Below are positions 1 through 11,847 of a DNA stretch of 64,000 bases, in pieces (the first letter of the stretch is position 1; every line of letters begins with the position of its first letter). Made by a program: the position numbers and the translations under genes. The stretch comes from Paraspadella gotoi (taxonomy: Eukaryota; Chaetognatha), in contig CM119265.1 of assembly GCA_051294375.1 (NCBI GenBank), forward strand, positions 5,262,355-5,326,354, in the 5' to 3' direction. The notes beneath the pieces are model-generated. The model was not told the origin of the DNA, did not search any database, and worked only from the letters and a program-made list of their open reading frames with translations.

Positions 1-195
1 TTTCTTTCCTTTTTTCGTTCCTTTATTCCTCTTCAGTATATTTCATCGCGGAAAACATAAAGAATCAAGGAAAAAAAAACAAAAAACAAAAAAAACAAAA
101 GGGCGGAAATCTCCGTGGATTATCTGATGGATCTTCTCACCGAAATGCACGATTAAAAACTAAACCTTTCCTGACCCAAAAATCCTGACAGTCAC

Positions 196-288
<93 letters not shown>

Positions 289-680
289 TTGTTTGTGTTT
301 TTCGTCCATTATATCAAGGCAATTTGAATTGCGCGTTTAAGAATTAAACAAAATAAAACATAAAAATGCCTGTTAATTAACGTAAACTATTGCTTTATAT
401 TTTCTTTGGAAGAAAAAAGTGATGTAAGCACGTAGAAAGTAGAGTAAAAGAAAAAGAGTGTGGAAATATCGGACCAGCTAACTACGGAAAGAACAAAAAA
501 ACAAAGAGAGAAGCAAACAAAGGCGGGTAAGTTAGATCTTTGCCCTCACTGCGGATTTCCTCCAATCGCGGGCCACTCACCTTCAGATCGTAATCCGAGA
601 TGATGCCATCGCTCGATGCCATCGCTTCAGTGGCAATCGATGAGAAGGCCTCCGAGCGGAGAAAGCGGTTTCTTAGTTCT
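1..680. repeat. left unit of a duplicated non-coding segment (clean copy)
   Basis: No credible coding sequence is seen here. The segment shares ordered anchors with 1,935-2,880: the T-rich start, the ACCGA/CTGACCC stretch near 140-175, the CT tract, ATTGCGCGTTTA near 330 and CGGACCAGCTAACTAC near 469. Distances between anchors are about 1.5 times longer in the right copy. The pair is therefore one sequence represented twice, once with many insertions. Confidence 0.6.
198..283. repeat. (CT)n microsatellite
   Basis: Uninterrupted CT dinucleotide tract of about 86 bp. Its counterpart near 2,205-2,360 is still CT-rich but is broken every few bases and is almost twice as long. Confidence 0.95.
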
Positions 681-1934
681 TTTTCGGTATAAATTTTAAA
701 GTTATTTAGATAGCGGTAGTCATCCGACCAAATTCAAATTTTAAATGGAAACAGCATTAAAATACTAGATCCTATATACTTTTGGTAATGTAATATATAT
801 GAGTGAGTTGAAATATGAATTTTTTTTGCAGGAAAATCGCTCGTGCTCGAACCCACTGAAGCTAAATTTTCGCTAAATTAAAGTAACTGATCTATAGACG
901 ATATATTAATTGGCTAGACCTCACTTATATGCATACAATACTTATTTTTTTGTCTAGTGAGAATATCTCGATAGTGTAAGTCATCGACTTGTAATTATTT
1001 CTGAGTCAGGACTAATAACCGCTATACGGCGACTTAAGCTCGAGAAATCAGTTCAGGTTAATTACAACTTATTCAAAACTTGGCAGATGTGTTTATTACT
1101 AAAAATAGTAACAATCTGGGCTTAAAACCTCATCTCGCGAGTGATGAATCGATGAATTATTAATCATTTTTAACGGTTTCTCAGATCTAACCCACGCTAT
1201 TCAATCAAATTATTGGGGAAAGAGAGATATGTCTCATACCTGTGTAAGATAAACTCTTTCCATAAGTGCGTATTTGAATCTGCTTTTAAGAAACCTACAC
1301 AAATAACTTCAAAATAAAAGTGATTTTTGACATCTTCCCTATCTATAAATTAGGAATATTTCAAAAAAATTAAATCTACTAATCTTCTTGGCCATTTTAG
1401 AAAATTTGCCCACTTTGACAGAGTTTTTGAAATGTTATGCAATTCTCTCTCTTGGGGAAAGGTTCCCGCAAATGTATACAACTTGAAATTGACGGAACGT
1501 TGAGCTTCCTACGTATGAAATGTACACGGAAGTACTATATACATACATTCGATTCACTCAAGTCCTTTTTAACCGTGATTTAACTCGTGACACAATCTTC
1601 TAATTACCTATTATTTAGAAAGCGTTCATCTACAAAGCTAGCAGAGTGAGATGAAGCCGAGCTCCTTTAATAAAATCTTAAAACGTAAAAATCTGACATG
1701 CTTAAAAATATATGTTTTAAGTGAGAAGACCTGCAATCGTCGTAGCGTTTTTTATTGATAGTACTTAAAAAAAAGGGAAAGCATAGCAGTCAAACAGCAT
1801 ATAACCTTTGTTGCGAGGGAGATGGTTAACAGAACGAAAAAATATATTTTACCGTGCAACTGGGAATGGAATAGCGGAATGCCTAACGCATAGTGACATC
1901 ATTTCGGGAGTTCGCGTCTATTCACGAACGTTTA
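681..1934. other. gene-less AT-rich stretch
   Basis: No ORF with protein-like composition, no RNA gene and no clear repeat was found on either strand. Confidence 0.5.
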
Positions 1935-3931
1935 AATTTTTCGTTCCTTCCATAACCCTCTCTGCAGGTCTATTATATGTCCATGTTCGCCCCGGAGACG
2001 AGTACATTAAAGAACTCGAACGGAAGCGACATAAGATCCACAACCACCCAGAACATCAAAACAAATAACACACAGAAGGGGCGGAGTGGACAATCTCCCG
2101 GTGGGAATCTCATCTGGATGGGAGTCTTCTCACCGACAAATGGCACCAGATTCTTACAAACCACAACTACCAACCTTTTTCTGACCCACAAGAATCCTCT
2201 GAGGCAGTCACGTCTCTTCCTCTTTAGCGTCTCAGCCGTTCTTTCTGGCGCCTGTCATCGTTCTCATTCTCTCGTGCTCTCTGTCTCTGCTCCATCTCTG
2301 CTCTCTATCTCTCTTCTCTCTACTTCACGGCCTCTGCTCTCACTCTTCTCTCTCTGGTGTTAATGATGTCTGTGATGCAGTTTGTCCTGTCCGCTTACTA
2401 TCTAAGGGCATATTTTTTGAAATTGCGCGTTTATAATTCGAAAAACAGAAATAAGAGTATCAAGCAACGTAAGAAATTGTCACCTGCTAAATACGAATCG
2501 CGCTATAACTATATTGCTTTCTCCTATTCTCGACTTGTCCTTTCGAAGAAATAATAGTGATGGTAAAGCGTAAGAATAGTAGTCCTGAGGGAGTAAAAGA
2601 AAACGAAGTCGAATGTGGAAATATCGGACCAGCTAACTACGAAAGAACTAAAAAAACAAAAGAGACGGAGCAACCGAAAGGACGGCTTATAGGCATTTAA
2701 GATCTTCTGCCACTCAGCGCTCGTGTAGTTCCCTCCCAATCGAGACGGGACACCTCTGAATTCGCACTTACTCGTTATCCGTAGCGATTGTATCGCCATC
2801 GCTCGTTATGCCTAATCGACTAGTGCAGTTTCGCCAAGTCGATCGGGAGAGGAGGCGCCTCGAGCGACGAGGATAACACGCGAAATTACATTTGTTATTG
2901 TTCCTGCTTGGCTGTTGTGTTGTTGTTAAAAGGAATTTGAAAAGACGAGAGTTTGCGCTGACGGAGACGAAGAGAAAGAAAGATCAGATGGAGTGAGAGA
3001 TACAAGACCGTGTACGCGGACCCTTGAACGCGACTCTCTCGTCCACATGTTCGCTTCCATTCCAGACGTCAAGTTCTCCGCGACCTTGTCTCACGTCTAT
3101 CTCACGTCACTAAGGGTCGCCCCCATATGTGATCCTAATTACCGGCGCTCCGAGGTAGAGATGATCCAGAGCGAGCGCGAGAACGAGGCACGAGAGAGAA
3201 ATGTCTATGAAAGAGAGAGAAGAAAGTGTCGATCTTAAACCCACTGACTCGACGCAAGGACAGAGACGAACTCGTGAAGGAATGATCTCCTGGACGAGAT
3301 AGTCAGTATCCGAGAAACATATATCGAGACGTGACATAGATGCAGAGAGAGGAGGACAGCAGGTAGAGATGATATGATGAGAGATGCAGAGAGAGAAACT
3401 CAGATATATGCTACTCAGCAGATTTTAAGAGTCGATGCCACTACATGGATAATGAGGCAAGTGTTCGAGTCACACGTCCTACGCTGGCGCATGCATCAGT
3501 TCAATTGTACTTCAGCTAATGTCATTGACTCGCGATCTTAGGCATCTACGAACAAAGCCCTGCAGAGCTGTTCAGACGCCACATCACAGACATAATTTCG
3601 GATGCTTGGAAAGTCTAAAAATGCCTTCGGGTATATTGGTATGACAAAGTACGATGTTTTATTCTTCTCGAGCGCGTGGCACTCGTAGATCCCACTCTCG
3701 ATCTTCTCGCGTGCTCTCGTCTAGCGTCTGTTCTCTCTCTCTGCTCTCTTTTACACGCTCGTGTTATATCACTGCACTGGCTTCATCTCGTCCTCTACTC
3801 TGCTGCTCTTCTCCCTCCTCTCATCACTCGACCGCGATTCTCTCTCTCTCCTCTCTCCTCTCTTCTCATCTTCTCACTCTCTCTCTCTCTCTCTTCATTC
3901 GCGTTTTTCTTGCAGAAACAATGGGCCGTAC
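1935..3931. repeat. degraded second copy of the left segment plus broken GA/CT tracts
   Basis: About 1,935-2,880 follows 1-680 in order, with about 50% extra length from scattered insertions. About 2,940-3,430 is a broken GA-rich tract and 3,654-3,930 a broken CT-rich tract, ending directly at a 25-N gap. The ORFs in this stretch are by-products of interrupted CT/GA repeats. It looks like uncorrected sequence placed next to a gap. Confidence 0.55.
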
Positions 3932-3956
3932 NNNNNNNNNNNNNNNNNNNNNNNNN
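3932..3956. other. assembly gap, 25 N
   Basis: Exactly 25 N. The same length recurs at 5,141-5,165, so this is a fixed-size placeholder and not an estimated gap. Confidence 0.99.
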
Positions 3957-4700
3957 CCGCCCCGTAAGCCAGCTGTACCTTATGTTGCTTCACGTCCGTC
4001 CGCTCCTTCGTTCGTTTGTCCGTCCGTCCGTTCATCCGTCAGTCCGTTCGTCTGTCCGTCCGTTTAGTTGCTTCGCGCTCGATCGTCCCCTTCGATTTTA
4101 TCTCAACGACGAATCACAAAATAAGAAAAAAAAAAAGAAAAATGCGCGCGAATCTAAATTTCGTTTTGCGTCGAAAAAACTATTTGAAAATTTAATGAAA
4201 ATATCCTTCTTGATTTTGTACCCGTGTGCGGATTCCATGCTCCGTCCTATTGGTTTGGCATGAATAAGGAACTTGAATTTAACATAAATTTTGATAAAAA
4301 GGAAAGATTTAATAAGTTTATTTACAATTTTATCCGTTTTTTAGGCTTAAGTGCCCTTTTTTGTCTAGCAAAATGTTTTTTCCTTCGCAGCGAAAATATT
4401 ATTTCTTGATTTCTGAAACATTGTTTTATATTTTTTAGACCTCACCAAGAAAATATACAAGTAGACATCTTTATGAAAACTTTCATTCTCTCTCTCTCAA
4501 ATGAGATAGCAAGTATGTTCATAAGATGTCCAAATGTAGCCTTCATTACTTAAATCGTTCACCTTCTACATAAGTTTTAGTCAGTTTAAAACATTTTTTT
4601 TTAATATCTTAAAAACTCGCATCAGAGTTATCTAAGTCGCTTTTAAGGGCCAAACTCAGTGCCTAAAGCCCCACTCAGATCAATGTTCAAATGTTCAAAT

Positions 4701-4773
<73 letters not shown>

Positions 4774-5105
4774 AAAAGTTTTTCTTTGTTCCCTTTTTCA
4801 TGATATCCACAGTTGATGACTTAGCAATTAAATCGAAATATTTTAAATTTTTTTTTTTCTGTTATGCATCTGTAATGAAAATATACTGAAGAAGTTTCTT
4901 TCTTCACGCCCGCAGTTTCATGCGTTTTAGACGTTGCCCGACCGTGAAAGTCCATAACATCCATTAAAACTGTATTTTGTACGGGCGACGTGTTTCAATG
5001 TGAGTCTAAAACCTAACTAAAGAATAAAGAATAACTAGAGACTAGTAAACGGTAGTGACCGGACAGATAACCGACCGGTCAAATTGGTTAAATACTACAG
5101 AATTC

Positions 5106-5106
<1 letters not shown>
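3957..5106. other. gene-less AT-rich stretch between two gaps
   Basis: Starts with CCGT/TCCG-rich sequence (about 3,985-4,070) and then becomes AT-rich. It contains a CT tract at 4,703-4,773. No supported gene. It may include the promoter and 5' UTR of the RFX gene, because the (GA)n and GGCGAGGCATCAC sequence that lead into that gene follow directly. Confidence 0.4.
4703..4773. repeat. (CT)n microsatellite
   Basis: About 70 bp of CT with few interruptions. Confidence 0.95.
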
Positions 5107-5140
<34 letters not shown>

Positions 5141-5190
5141 NNNNNNNNNNNNNNNNNNNNNNNNNAGAGAGAGAGAGAGAGAAGAGAGAG

Positions 5191-5235
<45 letters not shown>

Positions 5236-5262
5236 ACAGAGACAGAGACAGAGAGAGGCGAG
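5107..5262. repeat. (GA)n microsatellite split by a 25-N gap
   Basis: GA dinucleotides at 5,107-5,140 and 5,166-5,255 flank 25 N at 5,141-5,165. The right end, GAGAGAGGCGAGGCATCAC, is also where the clean RFX copy begins at about 16,563. The tract is therefore the breakpoint of the duplicated block. Confidence 0.9.
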
Positions 5263-5353
5263 GCATCACTTTTTCCTCACTTGTATAATAATGTATATGG
5301 TTCATGTGATGACTTTAAAAGAAACATCTTGTTTTATTTTAGACGATACAAAA

Positions 5354-6363
5354 ATGACGAGTCAAATCGCGCCGCCTTACCAACACCCACTCCACCGTCA
5401 TCGTTCGCCTCCTTCTCTCAACCCTTCGCCAACAACGCCGTCAACGCCGCCGCCTTCGCCACGCCACCGCCCTTCGTCCGCCTCGACAACGCCAACCATT
5501 TTCTGGCGGACTTGCCTCAACCCTTACGAACTAGCACTCAAACGGACCAACGGCGGGCCGCCTGTCGCCGCACAAACGCCGCAAAACGCCGCAAACGCCC
5601 CGCAGACGACGACGTCGCTCCCAACGACGCCGTCTGCTACGATAAACGACCACCAACACGCCCCTGCCGCCGCCTCTACAGCAGCTGCAGCCGCCGCCGC
5701 CGCCCCTAGCGCCCTCAAGTCGCGAGGGTCAGCCGTCGGTGACTGTATCTCCGCCTTAAACGCGGTTCCATCAAACCCCGGCGTCCATCACCGACACTCA
5801 GGCGTCGGATTCGGAACCGGCGTCGTTTTTATCCGTAAAGGAAGAGCCGTTGAAAACCGACGCAGACGATCGTATCGGCGTCGTCCTCGATCGGAGCGGC
5901 GCCGTTGCTCAGCAGCAGATCCAACGGTCCCAATCTCTCGTCAACAAGCAGTTGTCGCACCAGCAGCCGCCCCAGCAGCCACAGCAGCATTTCTCGCACT
6001 ATCCGCCTCATAATCATCATCATCATCATCATCAGCCCAATCACCATGCGGGCGGCGAATTCGGACAGGTGTGTGATGAGTCGGATGAGTGGGATGATAA
6101 ATATGGGTTCGAGGGTCACGTGACGACCGAGGTCAAGAGTGGGAATGAAAGTTTGCGACGAGAACGACTATCATGGGCCAAATTGGGCCAATTGGGCCAT
6201 GGGGCATGACCGATTATTTCACGGATCTCTCTCTCTTTTTTTCATGGTCATCCAAAATTTCGCGCTGTAGGCGAAGATCAAACACACCTGTCCATCTTTG
6301 AAACTCTCTCGTCTCTGTCTGTCTGCTGTCTGTCTGTCTGTCTCGCTGCTCGCTCGCTCGCCT

Positions 6364-6454
<91 letters not shown>

Positions 6455-7823
6455 CGTGTCTTTATCTATTCAGCGATTTTAATATGCGGGTCGAATCCAA
6501 AAGATTTTAAACCGTATGTCTCTCTCTCTCCCCTTCCCTCCAGATCGGCCCCGAAGCATTCACTCCTCAGCACCGCATTTCCGCCTCCTTGGGTCCGCTC
6601 GGGCGCCTGACTCCACAGCCGGTCCGGATTCCGCCAATCCGTCCCTCTCCCCGGAGTCCTCCTCCGAACGGCGCCATCAACTGCGCGCCCTATCTCAACC
6701 CATCGCTGGCGGCGGCGTCGCCGGCGGCGGCGCCCAACTTTTGCGTCGTCGATTCGATGGGCATGATGGGCGCCGGGTACGGAAATCATGAGCGGATCGG
6801 CGCCGGGACAGCCCATCCACGCCCCGTTCCGGCCGACGATGAGCCCGCTGTTATCGTCGGGCAGAATAGAACAGACTCAGGCCTTCACTTGGATTCGTCG
6901 GCATTTGACGCCGAGCGAAGATTCGTCCGTCCCGAAACAGGAAGTCTACGACGCTTACAAGTGGGTGGAGATGGGTGAGAGGGTGGAGACGGGTAGAGAC
7001 GGGTGAGACAGGTGGCGGTGCGGGTCGAGGAGGGGGTTTGTTACAATTCGTTATATTATTTAATCATTTGATTCGTTCATTCTTTATTCATTTAATCAAC
7101 ATTCATTGTTTACAATTAATTTATTAATATTCAGTTTGATTTAATCAACAATTGTTTTCGTTTATTATTTTTATCTTTAGAGAATTGACAAAGTTTTTGT
7201 TTGCAACGAATTTTATTTTAATTGAACAGACATGCTTCGACTTGCTTTACAAGACTTCATCAGCTTTTTGACAGTTTGGTTTGAAATTTGTGCATAAGAA
7301 GGGGGAGGAGAGAGAGAGAGAGAGTAAGGATAAAAAGGTTTTCCAACAAAGATGGTGAGACAGAATAGTGGTCAGATGAGAGGACAGGTCAAGGTGAGGA
7401 CAGATTGAATAAGTTGTGAAAAAGAAGTGAAACTTAGAGAGAGAGAGAGAGAGGGAGAGAAAAAGAGAGAGAGACAACAGCGATAAATAAATAATAAATG
7501 ATACATTGTTGCAATGTATAACAAAGATAAATGCTTTGAAAAACTAAAATTAGTGAAATTTAACAATTATCTAATGGATAAATAGTTAACTAAGGGATAG
7601 AAAGTTGAAAAATGAAATGAAAATTTTGAAAAATGAAATGTGAGAATTTTAAGTGTTAAGTTAGTGATTATAAAGTGAAATTTTAAGGAGCAAGAAAGAG
7701 CTTCTTTTTCACAACTTATTCAATCTGTCCTCACCTTACCTGTCCTCTCATCTGACCACTATCTTCTGTCACCACTTTGTGGAAAACTTTTACCCTATCT
7801 CTCTCTCTCTCCCTCTCTCTCTC

Positions 7824-7863
<40 letters not shown>

Positions 7864-10800
7864 CTCCCTTTCTTATGCACAAATTTCAAACCAAACTGTG
7901 AAAACGCTGTGATAGGAAGCTTGTAAAGCAAAGTCGAAACATGTCTGTTCAATTAAAATAAAATTCGTTGCAAACAAAAACTTTGTCAATTCTCTAATCA
8001 CTACTGAACAACGAAAAAAGAAAGGATTACTTCAATATTTTTATCTTTTATTTTTTCTTTACCCTTTCGGTTTTTTTTTCGAAAAAATTCACATCAAATT
8101 TAGGCAGTTAAATATTACTAAAATAGAAAAAAAAATGGATTTTATGAAATGAATTGATTTAGTACGTATCTATTAAACACTTCATTCATTTACTGTTTTC
8201 AGTGAGCTTTTGCGACAAGAGAAAGTGCAACCCCATCAATCCTGGAGATTTTGGAAAAATAGTCAAGTGCACTTTCCCGACGATGAAGACGCCGACGACT
8301 CGGGGCAAGGGCAGGTCTAAATATTGCTACAGCGGAATCAAGTTGCAATATGAGAGCGATACGAATGCCGGCTGGGGTAAGTAATTTGTTGTCTGCTTGG
8401 GATTTGATTTGTTCAGTATCAAAATTAGAAAAGATAATTTAATTTAGAAAACAACTTGAATATTGAAACTTTAGTGGCAAAAATTTCAGATAACACTTAT
8501 GAGAACCAAAGTAAATTTTTTAGTTCATGAGTTTTTCACATTAAAGTTATTTCAATTATACATAAATAGTTATTAACATTTCTCTTTACCAATTTCTCTA
8601 CAATATATCTCATACGCCGTCTTTCCAACGAGGACGAAGCGCTTCCCTGGCGCCGGGCGAATTGGAGCGCGCGGCGACCCAGGTCGTGTGCGAAATGGGC
8701 GCAGAAGTTAATGAACGCCCCCTTCAACTCCGCGCTGCTCGAACTGGCGGAATTCCTCGTCGGTCATCTTTACGTGAACAGCCAGAGCGCCGCCGCCTTT
8801 ACTATCCTCGTCACAGATGCAGACACAAAGGGCAGCGAAGAAATGGAGAAAAATCTGCGTGAGTTAATACTATATTAGATAATTGAAAAATCTTGCCATT
8901 TTTAATAATAATATATAATATATGTATAATATATAAAATTTAGAATCTAAATTGTAAATCTTTTATTTTGTCTCTTTGAGTTAAGTATAAAAATGTTGAG
9001 AAAAGAGTTTGAATTGTATTCAACAACGATTTTATTTTTTAAATAGAGGACATGTTTCAACTTCTTATTTTCAAGTTTTCATCATATTTCAAGTATAAAC
9101 AAGTTTAGAAAAGCATAAAAAAATATTGAATGATATTGAAGGATTATCAATCCACTATTTATAATTTAGTATATAAAATAAAATTCTAAATTAAATGTTA
9201 AATATTGGGTTTTTAACATGCGGGACGTTAAAAAATTATTGTCAAAATTAAATATCGGTTAAAAAGTATCATTAATATAAGTAATTATAATAATTAATAT
9301 TTAATTATCACTTCCAGAACCGACTCCCTATTCGCGAAACGCCCAACTTTCTCCAAGCCGACAAGAAACACCATAGCCCCCAGACCACCGGCTTACGGGT
9401 GGAAATGAACTACGGCAGTGCTCCCATGCTGGCCTCCTGACCGCAGCGCGCCAGGCACGCCGCTTTCTTCGAGGGAAAAGTACATCGGGCATGATCCTTC
9501 AGCAGCGAGCAGCAACAACAGCAACAGCAACCGCAGCCACAACCCCATTCGATCGGATGCAAAAGTCAGCGTATCCGATGCCAACCGAAACTGTTCGATG
9601 AATAACTCGAACTAGCAACAACTCCACCGCCAACGAATCAAACGTCACCAGCCCTTTGAAGAGCTTCAACTCCGCCCTTCGAGTCGGTCCAGAGTCCAGC
9701 AATCCCAAGGGACGCCATCGCAGACATTTCTCAAAGAAAAGTTGGCGTCGCCTCGAAGGTCCAAGTACAAAGACGTCAACAAAAGTCGGAGGCCAGCGGC
9801 AAGAACGGACCAACAAACGAACAAAAAGGACATAGACACTCTGCAAATGCCGCCTCACGCCGGCCAACTTCGCCCCGAGGGTCTGCTCTCAGCACAATTA
9901 CTCCAGCAACGCCTCCAGTACACTCCGGCCGCAGAGCGAAGCCCCGGAAGCGAAACTCGATCCGACGAAACTACCAACGCCATCTACTCTGTCTCGACGA
10001 AACGCACTCAGTACAAACTCTCGGTGCAGGATTTGACCGGCCTTGAAGGCGAAAGAGGAGGTCGAGACGGCTCCGGATATTTTCAAGCTGCCGAATCGAT
10101 CGATCAGCCTTCCAACCTCAAAATCCTTTGGCGAGACGAATGACACATCATGCATTTGGAAAGACGACGCTCTCGTGGATTTTCTGGGGACGATGCAAAC
10201 CAGCAACTGTCTCATAGGGGGTCCGGTGCCAATGAAGTACCAACACACTCATGCAGCAGACTTTTCGATCTCACCCAGACCTACCTCAGAGCATCGGCCT
10301 AGAGGCGATGACGCCGACCAGCGCCGGCGTCGGTGGCAGAGATAGCTCGACATTTCGCCCTCAGCACAATCGGCCAATCGCCCGCGCACATGAGTGCGGC
10401 CGATCGTAGGTGCCCAGCGGACTCTGGTCATCACCCAATATAACATGACAGTCAGCAGATAACCACTTGGCTCCATCACTCTCGAATAATTCCAATCAGA
10501 GTTAATACCACTTTCTGCGCATTTCGAGTCAATACGCCAATCAATCAATTCCCGCCACTACAATCATGCAATTTCAGTCAATTCGTCCTTGGAGTATCCT
10601 TGTTACGGCATTCTTCAACTACTCACTCAGCATATCAGTAACCAACATACAGATCAGATCCTCTCACGCACAAATCGAACTCCCAATCAGCGGCGAATTA
10701 TAACCGTAATAAATTTACCCGACGTCTACGCGGAAGATAATCTCAGCGGCACAGCCCTGAGGTGCCCATCTCTCCTCCACTCTCCAATGGGCAATCGGAG

Positions 10801-11847
10801 ACAAGCTCTCAGCCGTCTCCCTCGCCCGGCAGGTTTCGATCACGGGCCAGCAGCTCCGAGCGTTATGCAGCCTCACCTCGCTCCTCACCTCTTACCGTCG
10901 TCCGACAAGGCATGGCTAACAATCCGTCAACGCGGATAGCTCTACGAAGAGAAAGCAAACTCACGGGCTACTGACTCAGAGCAATCTCTTCTCAAAATAT
11001 TCCGGTTACCGGGGCTACGGAGGAAACAACCGCTTATGCAATTCTCAGAACGGGCAATCACTCTTTCACGCCATCCTAGCAGCCCGGGCGGACGTCGTAG
11101 CTAACCGGTCTCTTATGAATCGAACAATCCAGTCTGGAGATGCTCCCGTGCATTCAAAAAGCGAGGAACACTTTTAAACCTCAAGACAATACTTAACCCA
11201 GCCTCGGAAACAACCTACCGAGCAATCTCTCAGCCTGTACCTATTGAAAGTCCCTACTTGACCGATCAGGGCGCACGGTTATAAGCCAAGCCAGGCCGGT
11301 TTCAACAAAAGCGCCGGACCGCCGGAGCGGCACTGGTACAGGCTCGTTACGACGCCCGCGACATCTTACGCCCGCATTACTCGAGTATGCTATCCTGAGC
11401 GCAGGCCCCGGTTATGTCTTCCAGTTGTGCAAGACGGAGGAGAACGCCCGACACAAGGAAGGTGGCTCGGGAACACGAATCCCGAGATGCATCTCCCGCC
11501 GACTTTTTTTCGACTTGTGAATTCTAATAAGGGCGCACCGAGCCCGGCGTTGAATTGGGTATAAGAAGAGTCCGTTCAGCGCTATAGGAGTGCCGCGACT
11601 CCGCCCCTGCTCGGATCCTGGAGCATTGGACGGACCTGAACTGGGAATAGCTACGTCGGCTAACCAATCACCGGCGCCGACTTGTCACTCCAAAATGTCA
11701 CCAATGCGATCATAGGTTCTCCACGCCGGACACGGACACTCCTTTGTGACCGCCGCTGGCCGCCAACACCATAGCCTCTGGGCGGTACGCCTCTGCATTC
11801 AGGCTGGGCCGACGCGATTCTGAGGCAGCTTTCAGGGCTTCTCTTAA
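5354..11847 (+). pseudogene. error-rich duplicate of the RFX5/7-like gene
   Basis: All five coding exons of the clean gene at 16,668-22,896 can be traced in order: about 5,354-6,068, 6,544-6,960, 8,203-8,376, 8,615-8,859 and 9,318-11,847. Exons 1-2 and introns 1-2 are nearly identical to the clean copy. Exon 4 has lost its AG acceptor (it reads AT before 8,615). Exon 5 is broken by many 1-base insertions and substitutions and is 2,530 bp instead of 2,267. Exons are no better preserved than introns, so selection has not acted on the differences. As written it cannot encode the protein. It is most likely a sequencing or assembly duplicate; a true decayed tandem copy is the less likely alternative. 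It keeps one base in exon 1 that the clean copy lacks near 16,921. Confidence 0.75.

Noticed and set aside
5042-5305. ORFs of repeated Ser-Leu or Arg-Glu here and at all other CT/GA tracts
   Set aside because: They are read-through of dinucleotide microsatellites and have mirror ORFs on the opposite strand.
5354-11847. A genuine tandem-duplicated RFX pseudogene
   Set aside because: Equal damage in exons and introns, an insertion gradient and 25-N gaps fit an assembly artefact better. It is kept as pseudogene type only for lack of a better label.
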